Assembly: GCA_015680685.1 (NCBI GenBank) | Contig: MNCI01037977.1 | Span: 5,000-68,999 of the forward strand | Origin: Gnetum montanum | Taxonomy: Eukaryota > Streptophyta > Gnetopsida > Gnetales > Gnetaceae | Direction: 5' to 3' | Length of the DNA stretch: 64,000 nt | Part shown: piece by piece, positions 34,345 through 46,699 of the stretch | Position numbering within the stretch: position 1 is the stretch's first letter | How the letters are laid out: every line of letters starts with the position of its first letter | The notes under the pieces: generated by a model | The model's input: the letters and a program-made list of their open reading frames with translations, nothing else | Told to the model about the DNA's origin: nothing | Database searches by the model: none | Position numbers and translations under genes: made by a program

Positions 34345-35540
34345 TGACTATTTGGGATGTGACCGCCAACAAGTGCCTTGAACAGGATTTAGGTGTTCGC
34401 TAGTCTTTGGTAACACCAAGGCCCAGATACCTCCAAATAGACTCAATGGTTAAATGTGAGTATGTGTTTGTTGTTGTGAATGTTGAAATAGTTGGATTAT
34501 GTATAAAACTATAATAAACTATAGTTGTTGGAGAGTCCTATTTGTTCAATCACTTAGTCTATATAGTCCTTATAATACCTACTTATAACAAATAAAATTT
34601 TGCAAAAACTATTTGAGCACAACTCTATTAATCTACTCCTAATTTCCTCAGAGAGAGAAAGTTCCACAAGAAAACTAGAAATAGAGCAAGATTCAATGGA
34701 AAGAGAAAGAAAGGAAAGTAGATTTGTGTAAAAATCTCAAATATTTAAGTGAAGTAAATTAATATGAGGAAACACTTCATAATAAAGTTATCCCTAATTC
34801 AATATCTATGAATTGTTCAAACTTCCTAGGCTCAAACAAGCAATTTCTTAAAGATAATCCTACTATACTACCAAAAATTACTACGTAAACTACCACCTAT
34901 GAGTCTCTATTTTGGTTAGATAATAGTTGTCAACAATTGCATACAACAAAGCTTTCAAAGGTTTGACAATTTCAAATCGAAATACCAAGGGAATATACTT
35001 AAAAAATCAAAAAGCTATTTCAGTCCTATCAAAATACCAAAGATTTTTAAACCCTCTAGACTATTGAATTGCTCAACTGGCTTGTCTATAGCAAAGGCTC
35101 TCTTACAGCAATCCTAATAGCAGTCTTAAACATTTCATAATAATAAAATTTGCTATTAAATTGCTCTTAAAGCTTTCCAACATGAGCACTTCTATGGAAA
35201 ATCTTAATAGGAGTCTACTATCATGCAACAAAGAACTATAAAAGCAATCTAAAAATCCCAAATTTAAATGCCAAGCATGATACTGCCTAAACCATTAGCT
35301 AAGCAGCTAAAACAAAATAACAAAGAATGAACTCATAGGACTAAAACAAAGTGGTCGAAATGATGTCTTTAGCAAGCCATCTTATAAGAAATCTTCAAAT
35401 TTCTTCTTTCCAAAAGCTTTCACCCCACTTTTTTTTCATTTCTACCTTTGAAGCCATAATCATCACATTGTTCACCACGTTTCATTTGGATAGAGAATTG
35501 CATGACATAAAAGCAAAGCACAACAACAATCTATGGCTAC
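34345..35540 (-). repeat. 3' LTR of E4, shortened
   Basis: The plus strand starts TGACTATTTGGG and aligns with 58172 onward for about 1.1 kb. Near 35455 it lacks some 450 bp of U3 present in the right-hand copy (about 59310-59790). The outer end is approximate. Confidence 0.7.
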
Positions 35541-35929
35541 CACGACTGTGGTAAGCAAGCTCCAGTGTCACTAGCTTTGGCCCCTATTTTTGTCTTATCC
35601 GGTGGATCTCTAGTTCCTGTAGCTCCTCACACCAACACTGCTCCAACTTTTGCCATCTTCAGATTTGTGGCCATGCTTGCGTTCTATGTCTGTTGTGTCC
35701 TTAGTGCTATTCTTCATGAGTCTGGGTGATAACATTAGTTTTTGTTTGGTAGAAACCCTGGCGATGCATTTGGAAGTAGAGGTGGTTTTTTTATTTTCTT
35801 GGGCTCCATTGCCATTGTTCCAGGAATGATTGCAAAGTATGGCCTTTTTGGATTTTTTTACATCACATGTATTTTCTAATGATGAATTAAGCCCTACACT
35901 AGTGTTAGTATCATTACCTAATTCTCTTA
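35541..35929 (-). other. Untranslated 3' region of E4
   Basis: Aligns with about 59830-60200 in E5. No frame recognised. Confidence 0.5.
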
Positions 35930-37620
35930 TCTAGGTTCCCATTGGTTTCATCATTTAATTTGGGTGTTTACAAGAAGCTTGTTTTTTGTTCTCCAGCTGT
36001 GGTAGCCAGTGACTCTTCTCTTGTAATGACAAAGTAGCTCATTAAGATTGAATTGAAGCAAGAGGTATGGAAAAAGGTGGGATCTGGCATTGGTTTGCTA
36101 AAGGCAGGGCCATCCCTTGATTAGCAGTGTGGTTTGGGCTTGTTATGAATCTTTAGGAAATTGGTTGCAGTAGTTATAACTTTGAAAATGCCTTTTTTCT
36201 TCTTCTTTTGTTGATTGCCTTATAAAATTGATTGCATAGCTTTTCTATGAAACTTCCCATTTGTTTATCATTCAATCAAAAGTTGTATGATATTATAGAG
36301 GTGATCTTTAAATATATTATGATAGATATGCAACTTGAAATACCGAGCAACCGATTAAGTATGAAATTATTCCCTCTCTTTGAGAATTCATGGAAAAACA
36401 GTTTGATAAAATTAGATACTTGAACATAGTTATTCTCCAAATAGAGAGCCATTTTGTTGATGTAACTCTTGACCTTCATCATGTCAATTAGTGCAAGATG
36501 TGACAGTACAAACACTATATTTCCCTTATAAAAATCAATAACCATGAGTTTGCCTAGTGCCTGAAAATTTTTGAAACATTACAATTTCTACATAACTTTT
36601 GCAACAACTAATGTACATAAACAAACTAGAATTTTGCAACAACTAATGTACATAAACCAATTGGAATTTTGTATTTTTTTTTACCTCAAAAAATTTATTT
36701 TTAAACCTTTTGAATAAAAGATTCCAATTTCATTTTTTAGATGTAGTCCAACATAATTCAACATTAATATTCACTTCTTAAGACATTCCTCCTAACTTCT
36801 CAGATGTATTAATCTCATTTAGTTTAAATTGCATTAGCTTCAACTGCTACTCCATGGAATGGTTTAATGTGACAACATTTCATACCATTCTTAATTTTTT
36901 TTAAAGAAACTAATATCAATTGAGAAACAACCATTTTATTGAACATTCACATGAAAAATTGGAAATCTTTTTTGAGGAAAACTTTCATTAAACTTAAGGT
37001 TTAATGAAATAAAAACCTTACCCCTAAGAAAAAACTTAAAGAATTGTACATCAAGACTTCATATCAACTATTCAATGAATGGGAAGTGAATAGTTAAAAT
37101 AACTTTCTTGGAAATCCTCTTGTCTTGAATCCTTTCATACACTATCTTAGTTGTAACTAATACATTGTTTTCATCCTTGCTCTCTGCAACTATTCTTATT
37201 TCCTTTGCATCCATCTCCTTTGCATCTATCTCTTTTTTTGATTCTTGTGACCTATCCCAATTAGATACTTTTACATCTTGAGATACAAATGCCTCTCCCC
37301 AAGAATCATCTTGGTTAGAATTTTCTTGATTCTCTACTTGACTATCACATTCATGAAATCTACCCTAAACATTGGCTTTTATAGAAAGTCCACTAGTAAG
37401 AAACATGAACTCATTAGAAAGCCAAACTAGGAATGGACTTTCTCTTGATGCTCCACAGGCTTCTGCTTTGCAATAAGAACATGGCTAGGCAACATCCCAT
37501 TACATATGGGATAAATGGTCTTCCTATTGCTGTTTCACCAAGAATCATCCTTTCTCAAACCTACACTCTTTGCTAGTTTTCTTTACTTGTACTTTGAATT
37601 GGAAAATGATGTAATCTCAA
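35930..37620 (-). pseudogene. Extra ORF after INT of E4 (unknown function)
   Basis: A sense coding region between INT and the 3' LTR, about 560 codons if stops are ignored. From N to C: PCSYCKAEACGASRES with a small Cys cluster; SPFLVWLSNEFMFLTSGLSI (about 37390-37450); an acidic stretch with NQENSNQDDSWGEAFV; VLVTTKIVYERIQDKRISKK (about 37090-37165); IDFYKGNIVFVLSHLALID (36490-36545); and a Lys-rich end. The homologous frame in E5 keeps the same protein order, so it is a real family trait. I do not recognise the domain; no clear membrane segment or signal peptide. Confidence 0.55.
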
Positions 37621-38400
37621 GCAATCAATGTCTCTTCTTATAGTAGTAAATAAATTTGAAATTCCCACCAAATCTTGCTAACCAACTTTGCCACTTTTAT
37701 CCATATTAATTGCTTTCTAATCATTATACATATGCCAATTTGAATTTTACCACTTGATTGTTAGAATTACTTCACAGTAAGTAATTAATTAACTACCACT
37801 TCCACTTTACTCATCTCAAGTAATGATTACTTAGGATAATATAAATTTAATGATTCAACTAATATTTTTAATTAAATATCTTTAAACTCATACTTAACAT
37901 GAACATATGTTAGTTTTTATTTTATTTTACTTTAAAATGCTAAATAGACTTACCTAATCATACATATAAAACATATATGTCATGGTTAAACATGACATTA
38001 ATCTAATACATGTTACTACCAAGTGCATACATAATAATTCCTATATACACTATATACATTCAACAATATTATAATTGCATATTTATATATATTATTATAC
38101 TTTGTACATATTTTAATTTGTATAGAGATATTTAAGTCATGGGTAACTGTCCAAAGTAACGTTTTATATGTAAAACATTATAAGGAAATTGCAATTCCAT
38201 ACCATCTAATGTTGATAATTTATAAGTATCATCTGATAATTGTTTTGTAATCTAAAACGGACTAGTCCATATTCATGTGAACTTATTTGGTTTCTTCACA
38301 TTCCATAGCAAGGCAAGGTCTCCCATTCAGAAAGTTATTTTCAAAGCCTTTTTATCAACCATCTTTTGACTTGAGATGTACTTTTTAACAAATTATCCTT
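37621..38400. other. A+T-rich linker between extra ORF and INT of E4
   Basis: Aligned with 62700-63368 in E5. TAATTA/ATATAT-rich, without a readable frame. Confidence 0.5.
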
Positions 38401-39450
38401 TGCTCTATCTATCTCAACTTCTCTCTTGATGAGCATGGTGCTAAAACTTCTTTATCAATTTTCTCACTATACTTTTGTAAAAAATTTGAAGCTGAACTTA
38501 TAATCTTTTTTGTAATTCTTGTGGGCAAGCCATAAACTAAGTTATAAGGTGATGTTCCAATAGCCTTCTTAAACTTAAGATGATCCATCCATAATGCAAA
38601 TTGTAGATAATCAATCCAATCCTGAATTTCCATCCAATGATTTTTTATTGTAGGAAATGAGCTTTTTATTTGTAGATTCAGCTATGCCATTTCCTTGAGG
38701 ATAATAATTAGAAGAAGAAAATATGAAAATGGATTTTTCTAATGTTCATGTTATGAATTCTTTAGATTGAAAAGTGGATCCATTATCAGATACTAATAAT
38801 TTGGGTAGACTAAAACAACTTAAGATTTGATCTTCCAAAAACTTGATTAGATCTAATGCTAAACTTCTTCTTAGAGCTTTTGCTTCAGACCATTTAGTGA
38901 AGTAATTAGTAGCTATGAGAATAAACTTATGCCTAGGTCTTGAAGGAGTACTTGTACCATTGCTAAAATGATTTATCCACAATTACTGATATTAAGGGAG
39001 CTCTACCCTTTTTGATTTTTGGTCCATGGATTTGACATTTATAACATCTTTTAATTTTCAAAGCAATATCTTGATACATACTAGGCCAATAATATTCATA
39101 TCGAAGTATATGTTGCATAGTTAATTTAGGGGATTTATAAAATAGATTATAATGATCATGGGCTTGTTCTAAGATGGGACCGATTTGGTCATTATGAACA
39201 CATTCCAACAAAACCCCTCTAAAATCCTTTCTATATAATATACCATCTCTAACCACAAATTTACATGCTTTCTTGAAGAAAGCTCTTTTTTGACTTGCAG
39301 TTAAATTATTTGGAACTTTTCGTATATTAAAGAACTTTAAAATTTCATCATACCAATTTCCTTCACTAGTATCAAGTGCACATATTCCATTTTCTTTGGT
39401 CATTAACTTGGCTAATCCCATTGCCTTAACCATTTTGCATATTTCCAATG
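38401..39450 (-). pseudogene. int: Integrase of E4
   Basis: The N-terminal zinc domain is well kept: QAHDHYNLFYKSPKLTMQHI then CYKCQIHGPK (39050-39190), an HHCC arrangement. The core follows with TKWSEAKALRRSLALDLIKF, LLVSDNGSTFQSKEF (second Asp present) and YYPQGNGIAESTNKKL (Glu present). The end reads SPYNLVYGLPTRITKKI. Frameshifts near 38970 and 38740 and a few stops. It joins proviral DNA to the target. Confidence 0.75.
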
Positions 39451-39870
39451 AAAATCTAAAACCTTGGAACTTTATAAGCCACTTTCCTCTCTTTCAGCCA
39501 ATTTCATTCTGTGCTAAGTATTTTTTGACTGTAGGTTTGATTAGCATAATAAGAAATAATGAACTTTCCAGATAATATTTAAAATACTGAAGTGCTTTAA
39601 TGATTGCGAATGCTTGTTTTTGCAAATTTGAATAATTTAGTTTAGAACCTTTCAACTGATATCCAAAAAATCCAATTGGTTCATCTTGACCTTCATTTTT
39701 CTAAGTTAAGATGGAAGCAATTGTATTACTAGAACCAAAAGCATAGAATCAAAAATCTTCTTTCAATTTAGGTTTTATCAAATATGGAGCCTCTTGAGTG
39801 GCCCTTTTAATTTTTTCTAAATCTTTCTCCAATGTTGGTGTTTTCTTTACGTGGACGTCTTTCTTTAGCA
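39451..39870 (-). pseudogene. Gypsy-type RNase H of E4
   Basis: FYAFGSSNTIASIL, then EGQDEPIGFFGYQLKGSKLN and QKQAFAIIKALQYFKYYLES. This is the usual RNase H that follows RT, so E4 has two RNase H domains (see 55540-55892). The first catalytic Asp is not clear. Confidence 0.65.
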
Positions 39871-40174
39871 TATATATCAAGGTTTAGTAATTTCGGTGAA
39901 TCTAGGAATAAATTTCTTAACGAAATTTATCTTTCTAAAGAAAGATCTAAGAGATTTTTTACTTGTAGGATGATCTATATTCTGCATTGCTTGGACTTGA
40001 GAATTATCTATAGTAATTCCTTCTTGACAGATCACATGGCCTAGTAAATTCCTAGATTTAACTCCAAAGATACACTTCTTAGAGTTTAATGAAAATACCA
40101 TATTCATGTCATCTATGAAAAAATTATTGAATATGACTAATATGATCTTGTTTTCTTTTTGAGAATATGCTAAT
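39871..40174 (-). pseudogene. pol: RT of E4, C-terminal half
   Basis: LNSKKCIFGVKSRNLLGHVI then SLRSFFRKINFVKKFIPRFT: the part of RT after the catalytic Asp pair, including the LGH motif and the connection to RNase H. The upstream half is at 54586-55500 on the far side of E6. Confidence 0.75.
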
Positions 40175-41836
40175 TAAAACACCACGAAATTTGGGTCACC
40201 AGGTCTCGACTACAGATTTGTAAACTTGCCAAATTTTCTAAGTGTTGAGACTACGCTCCCCACTGCTAGGACTACGCTCTAGAGTGTAGTTAGCATAGTT
40301 GACATAGACAACCTAGACTTACAAGACTTTTCTAAGTGTTGATGGTAGCTGCAAAATTTTCCAAGTGTTTTGACTATGCTCTCCTTACCAGGACTATGCT
40401 CTAGAGCATAGTCAACATGAAACTGGCCAATTTTGCAAATTTTCCTAAATGTCAAGCTAGAGGCTATTAGGCTAGCTTGGGATGGAAGAAACCGTTTGAT
40501 AAATTTTCTATCTTTTGAGGTTATGCTCCCTACTACACTCCAGAGCGTAGTTAGTGTAGGTTGTATAAAGAGATCAATTTTTGCTAGATTTTTCTAAGTG
40601 TCATAACTATGCTCTCACTACCAAGACTATGCTCTAGGGCGTAGCTAGCATAGTCTACATTGAAACAAATTTTTGGCAAAATTTGTCTAACTATTGGACT
40701 ACGCTCGAGAGCGTAGTCAGCATAGTAAAGTAGAACTACCTCCAGAAGCCTTCAAAAGTCAACATCGATCTTCATCTTAGCTCCAACATTCCTTCGACAA
40801 GTAAGATTAGCAATTTGCATTCCATTTGCATCCCCCATTTGCCCCTAAATTGTACCTATGCTCAACACCACTTGAAAGAGTGGATAGCATAGTCCCAGAG
40901 CGTAGTCTCCAAAACTACATTGTTTTCATGTACATTATGGTTTGTTTGGCACTCGCACATGCAGTATTGGCAATGTAGTCATAATCTAGCAGTCTCATAG
41001 GGTCCATTGGAGCACACTAGTAAAACACCATTTGCTTTAGTGGGAGCATTGTTGGGGCTAGCGTAGTTCCAACTACCCCTCTACCACATGGCACTTGATT
41101 TGCGATTTGCTTTATCCCTAGCCCTATAAATGCCCCAATGTTCCATATTCTAGGGGTTGGAATTTGAAGCATTTGGTTGGTAACTATTGCATTCAACTTG
41201 CATTTTGGCATTTGGCATTTGAGCGCACTTGGAATATGGCAGAGATTGTTTCATACCATCACAACACTGTTGCACACCACCCAACACACTGTAGACCACC
41301 ATAGCTCACAGGACACTGTGGTAGCCAAATTAGTAGGCTTAGACTTCATAGTATATGTCAGTTTTTGTAGCCTAGACACCCTAAGATTGTGACTATGCTG
41401 CCTACTGTGCCTGTTTGTAAACCACGTATCTCCTCACTTTTTCTTTATAGTGAACTACACTCCCCCCATTTTGGGGTGGTGTCGCTTTCTCTCTTGCTCA
41501 CATCTTGCACATTTTTAGCATTTTCTCTTACATTTTAGCATTTTACTCTCATATTTTACAATTTTTACACATATTCATGCATTTGCATCCTTGTTTTGCA
41601 CCAAAAACCTTAACTACGCTCAACCCCTGTAGACACTGTGGACATTGCAAACACTGTGCAAACCCCTTGCATTCATTTATTGTAACACCTTGTAAGTCCT
41701 AGTTTAATCGATAAGATCATTTTGGGCACCATGCCTTTGTTTTGTAGCAAGCCCTCATGTGGACATGGGGTTAAGGCTGTATGATCGCGGACCTCTCAGT
41801 GTACCATTTCAACCTTTGACATTTTTGGTCGTTATA
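40175..41836 (+). repeat. 5' LTR of E6
   Basis: Starts TAAAACACCACG (TGAAACACC in the partner) and ends TCGTTATA (TTACTACA in the partner). TATAAAT is at 41125-41131. Five imperfect modules with palindromic cores occupy 40262-40720. Confidence 0.8.
40262..40720 (+). repeat. Five palindromic modules in the U3 of E6
   Basis: Each of about 100 bp has a core of the form ACTAYGCTC..GAGCRTAGT. One core, ACTATGCTCTAGAGCATAGT (40393-40412), is a perfect 20-bp palindrome. Others start near 40270, 40532, 40625 and 40697. The right LTR keeps the same five (about 53002-53465). Candidates for transcription-factor sites or for hairpins in RNA. Confidence 0.75.
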
Positions 41837-41842
41837 GTTTTT

Positions 41843-41860
41843 TGGTGCTAGAAGGAGGGC
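41843..41860 (+). promoter_or_regulatory. Primer-binding site, tRNA-Asn
   Basis: TGGTGCTAGAAGGAGGGC, six bases after the LTR. From memory, plant tRNA-Asn(GTT) ends with the complement of TGGCGCTAGAAGGAGGG, so this would match except for one C-to-T change. E4 has the same site. Confidence 0.7.
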
Positions 41861-42259
41861 CTTCATCATTTCCTTCTTTGGACTCGCTTGGTTGTTGCTT
41901 TGCATGCTCTCTGCACCCCTATGTGGATTGGTCCTTAGCATTGGTTCCCATGGAACCTTGCTTGACAACCACTGGAGATTATACCTCACACTTAGTCAAA
42001 TTTTGGGCACTTAGGAGAGCATAGTTGGCTCATAGTGTAGTAAGTATCGCTGACTGTGAGTGTAGTCCCAGAGTTAGACATTTTTTAGCAATTTACACTT
42101 AGTCACTTTTCCATGTTTCTATACTTAGCCTTTTTTAGTAGTTTTATACTAAGCCATTTTTTTTTGCATTCTTGCATTCAACCATTTTTTCTAGTTAGTA
42201 GAGTTAGCCTCTTTTCTCCTTTCTACAATAGCAACTTTTTCATCTCTGCCTTTTGCATC

Positions 42260-45250
42260 ATGAATCTCGAGCAGCCTTCAACCTCTGCTTTAAGCATAGT
42301 TGTTCTCTAGCCTGTTCAATAAGAGATCCTGATTGACCTTCCTAGAGTTGGAGGTCCTATCCTGGTAGAACAAAGGTGATCTTTTAGGTTGTGCAACATG
42401 TCTCTTGAGTTCATGGTGCTCAATGACAAGCAATATAACTTCGTTTGCATGAAGCTCTAGGCGGGTGTGTATGTAGACTGTTAAGAAATGGAAGCCAAAT
42501 GTAGTTTTTAACTCATACACCAAAATGGAAATGAATGGTTCCCTTTTGCTATGGATTTTATTTCTCTCACAGAGCCCTACCAATGGATGTTGGATAACCT
42601 CATCTACAACCTTGGATGTGAGGTAGGGACCAGCTATGAGGAGCCCCTATAGGAGGACTTGGATGAGTTTGAATCTTGATCCAAGCATGACGACTAATTC
42701 CACACCTCATTCTAGCAGACAAACTTTGCTTTCATGCCTCCATTGTCTCAACCCTCTATCAGCTAGGTGTCATTGCCCAGGTCAATGCCTGTGGTGGAAA
42801 CTCACCAAACACAACAGGCACACCAGGATGTTGCGCTTCCCTTTAGCTTTCCTTTCAGCCTACCCTTTGTCATACCTTCATAGCCTACTCAGTCTATTCA
42901 GCCCATTCAACCTTTTGTACCATTAACTATTGTGCCTACACAACCTTATGTGCACACCATGCACATCTCTTAGTTGCATATAGCTCAGGCATCATTCATC
43001 ACTTGTCATCTTAGCTGCATACGACTCAGGCATCATTTATCCTACCACCTGTCATGTTAGCACTCTTCACAATGGCCCAACCCACAAACATGCGATGGGG
43101 GCTAGGCGCTGTGTCTATCACACAACCCACGCAATAAGCATTGCATGTTGTCTAGGTCATGGGCCACCCAAATAGCATAGCAAACAACAAAACCAACGTA
43201 GCCCACCACAACTGCACCAAGTTGGATTAAGAATTCCAGTGGATTTAAAGCTTCACTGAAGAGGTCAAGTGGCTCAAGGCTACCTCCTTTGAAACTATCC
43301 ATGTGATAGACTTTCACTAGGATGATCCAATTAGTCCTGTAGTTCCACCACTAGCATTGCCCATAGGGGTCCCATTACCCCAATTCACTAAATACTATGG
43401 TGAAGGGGACCCTAATGCTCATCTGATGACCTTTTAGTCTGAATGCCTTTTACTGCAAGCATGGCTGCATGCAATCATTCATGCGTTTGCCATGTCCCTA
43501 ACTGGCAAGGCATTAGATTGGTACCATGCACTCCCCAAGGCATCCATTTCTTCCTTGGAGGAGTTGCTCATCCAATTCATCACATACTTCAAGTACAACT
43601 TGAAGCCTGAGGTTACCCTAGATTAGTTGATGTAAGTTAACCAGGGTCGCTTAGAGCTTGTGCAAAAGTTCATCTAATGCTGGAATGCGTTGCTCAACAA
43701 AATTTGCAAGCCCATCATAGAAACACACTTGTTGGTCATTTTCAAAGGTGCAGTGAATGACTTCATCAAGTTAAAGTTGTATTACCTTGCCTCACAATCC
43801 TTGAGCCAAGTGTTCACTCAAACTAAGAGCATTTAGGATGCAGTGAAGGCCAATAAGAATTCAACCTATGTGGCCTACAAAAATTTGCACATAAAGAAAG
43901 AAAAGAATAAAGACAAAGGCAAGTAGGCAACCACAACTGTTGCAATGGTGGCCAACAAGACTAAGCCAAATAATGCCAAACTAACGGCCAAGCCACCCAA
44001 GGCTCCAACCAACAACATGGTGGTTAGCTCTAACATTGTGACAAATAATTAGTCCACATTATCGGCGGTCATGGCACCAGCTACCTCAATGCTGAACTTG
44101 AGTGCAAGGATCGCTCAAAGTACACACCATTGCCCAGTAAGTGGTTGAAGCTCTTGGACCAACTACTTCACACTGGATGCATCTAGTATAAGCAAATGTT
44201 CAAGGCTTCTCACAAGCAGCATGATCAATATTGTGAGCTCCTCAAGAATCCCTTAACCGCACTACCAAATGAGACTCCTATTCCTAAGCATTTCAGATTG
44301 GATCGATTTTACCAATATCACCAATTGTAGGGTCATAATATAGATTTTTGCATGGCTTTGCAGGATGATATACAACACATGATTGATAAGGGTGCATTGG
44401 TCCTTGATGCAACCAAAATAGTGTGCCCCCAAAACCAATAAATGGGGGTTTACAAGGATCCTCTCAATGCAAGTGATACAAGGTACATCATCAATGCTAT
44501 TAGTGTCGATGATGATTCAGAACTAGCGTAGGAACCATTTGTGATTTGTGTGCCCTCTGGTGACGCAAGGGCCTCCTCATCCTCAACTAGTTCAAGTACC
44601 CCTTTTGTTATCAAAGCATCACTTAGGACATCCATAACACCCTTTTTGATCAGGGTCCTATAGCACGTTGTGACAACAACAACCTAATCATCTTTTGTCA
44701 TATGGGTGCTGCAATGTGTAGAATCCTCACTTTCCTAGAGTCTGGTGGTGGACAATGCATCGGTCCCTACTCGCCCAAAGCTCCATCCTGTAGCCAATAA
44801 CAACAAGAAATCAAGATGGTAACCTAGAAGGCCTAACAAGTGCCTCGCTAATCAAATGCTCAGGCAGCACCAGGAATAAAGGGCATTTTGTTCACTGAAG
44901 CTAGTTCCCTTGTCCTCTATTCCAATGGCCCAATTAGCCGAAGAGAATGCAACAAGCAATTGACAATAGAGCATTAAGGCTCCAAAGCAAGTAAGGCAAG
45001 AAAAGCCCAAATATCCTCCATGAGAGATCGATCTCTTAGGCAGCATGGAGGAGATGAAGGCTAACAAAAAGGTAGCAGATAGCGAAAAATATTTTCTTGA
45101 TGCATTGGCACAAGTCAAATAGGCCTTAAAACAAAAAAATACAATACTAAGCCTGTACGACCTAATAATGACCTCCTTGACCCATCACAAAGTGTTAGTT
45201 TGCATGTTGACCTCCATTCCTATTACGGAGGACATCTCAGCAGATGAACA
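42260..45250 (+). pseudogene. gag: gag of E6 (Tat type)
   Basis: ATG at 42260 (MNLEQPSTSALSIVVL). A Pro/Gln-rich part near 42720-42950 precedes the capsid core: FTKYYGEGDPNAHLMTF, SLTGKALDWYHALPKASISS and FITYFKYNLKPEVTL (43385-43620), then VNQGRLELVQKFI and WNALLNKICKPIIETHLLVI. Lys/Ala-rich basic linker HIKKEKNKDKGK near 43890. A Cys/His-like stretch, FYQYHQL.GHNIDFCMALQD (44310-44370), fits the C..H..GH....C nucleocapsid motif of Tat gag with one Cys lost. Stops, mainly former CAG/CAA. Confidence 0.75.
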
Positions 45251-45299
45251 ATCCATTCACATCATGATGTTGCCTCCTCCTCTATAGGAATTAAGTTGA

Positions 45300-46016
45300 A
45301 GGTCCTTGGCATTTCGTAATGAGATGATCAAGGTCGACCCTAAGAAGGGTCAGGTCATTGCTATGCCCATGTTTATTACAATTCACATAGGGCAGTGCAG
45401 AATTTACAAGGTGCATGTCGACGATGGGGTAGTGACCAATGTCATCCCACACATAGTTATCTATAAGTTGGGTCTTGTTGGTCAAATCGAACCTACAAAG
45501 ACAATGTGCTTGAAATCCTTTAATAGGTCATGTGTCGTCGTAAGGGGAATAGTCATGATAGCCTTCATGGCAAGGGAGAAATTCCCCACCACTGCTAAAT
45601 TCATTATGATTGAGGAGATGTTGGGTTTCAACCTCATCTTGGGTATGCCCTGGTTAGCCTAGCTACCAACCATCTCCTTCCCTATCCATCAAGAAATCCA
45701 TCTCTCGTATGAAGGGGGAGAGGTTATCATCTATGGTGACAATGCAGCCCCTTTGACCATTAGCAACATTAACACTGAAAAAGGGTTAGAATTGGAGTTC
45801 CTCGATGATGTGGCTCCTGTGAAGGATGAGGGAAAAATGCATGAAGTAGACCAACCTAAGGAGTTAATAGGAGCTCCTAACTTCCTAGAGGAAGCTTTGT
45901 GGGTAGAATTGCCCTTTGACACAGGTGATGAAGGTCAAGGCGAGTACCGTATAGTACTGTCAAGGCCCTATGTGCTCCCTAACCTTTGCCGAATTAGAAA
46001 ACAACTGCATGACTAA
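45300..46016 (+). pseudogene. Aspartic protease of E6
   Basis: An open frame of 118 codons (45306-45662) holds VHVDDGVVTNVIPHIVIYKL: D-D-G in place of the usual D-[ST/G]-G, then FNLILGMPWLA. A second open part (45753-46016) is acidic and ends at a stop. RT does not follow; instead the antisense segment starts. Confidence 0.7.
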
Positions 46017-46228
46017 GGCATGCCCTTAGTTCAGAATCTGCTAGGTGCCTGCTTGCCCCCACTTCTACATACTTCACTTGTTTGCATTGTACATTCTTTG
46101 CCTATGTCATACACATCTTTCTTTTGTTTGTGCATTTTCATTAAGTTCACATTTTTCCTGTTACTTTTTAGTAGTTATTTTACACATGAAAACATCAAAA
46201 TGCATAAAAAATTGTAAAATTCAAAAAT

Positions 46229-46455
46229 TACAAAAATACATGACCCACCATGGCCTAAAATTGGTAGTCTTTTTCCCTTCAATGCATGGCCCAAAAAGGC
46301 CTTAAACTATTGCATGGCCTGCCATGGCCTAAAACTAGCAAACTCTCTTGCATCGCATGCCTGAAAAGGCCTTAAACTATCATTGGGATTCGAAATGGCC
46401 TAAAACTACCTATGCACGCTATTTTCTTATGTGGTCTGAAAAGGTCTAAAACTAG
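46229..46455 (+). repeat. Cluster of GGCCTAAAACT-like units
   Basis: Six copies of a short unit, either GGCCTAAAACTA or AAGGCCTTAAACTA, at 25-50 bp intervals, all in direct orientation. Similar units recur at 51280-51350, on the other side of the antisense gene. Confidence 0.7.
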
Positions 46456-46699
46456 TAAATAGTCATATCAATTCATTGCATCATTAAACACATAAATAAA
46501 TAAATGCAAAAGTTTATTCATTATACACTTCACATAAAAAAAAGCCCATTACACCTCATAGGAATAATAACATGATCATTTGCATTACATTTGCTAGTGG
46601 CCTTGTACACATGGCAAGGCACCTACTCGACTTTAGAAAGGTACTCGGGGATAGCATCTACTTTTGCCACCTAGCTCAGATCCTAATAGATCTTAGAAC

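Noticed and set aside
40262-40720. CRISPR-like array (regular repeats)
   Set aside because: The units are long, diverged and contain palindromic cores inside a plant LTR; there are no unique spacers of constant length and no prokaryotic context.
42113-42310. Plus-strand frame with a hydrophobic N-terminus (possible signal peptide or membrane protein)
   Set aside because: The hydrophobic part comes from the T-rich leader just after the primer site; the real gag start is the ATG at 42260 in the same frame.
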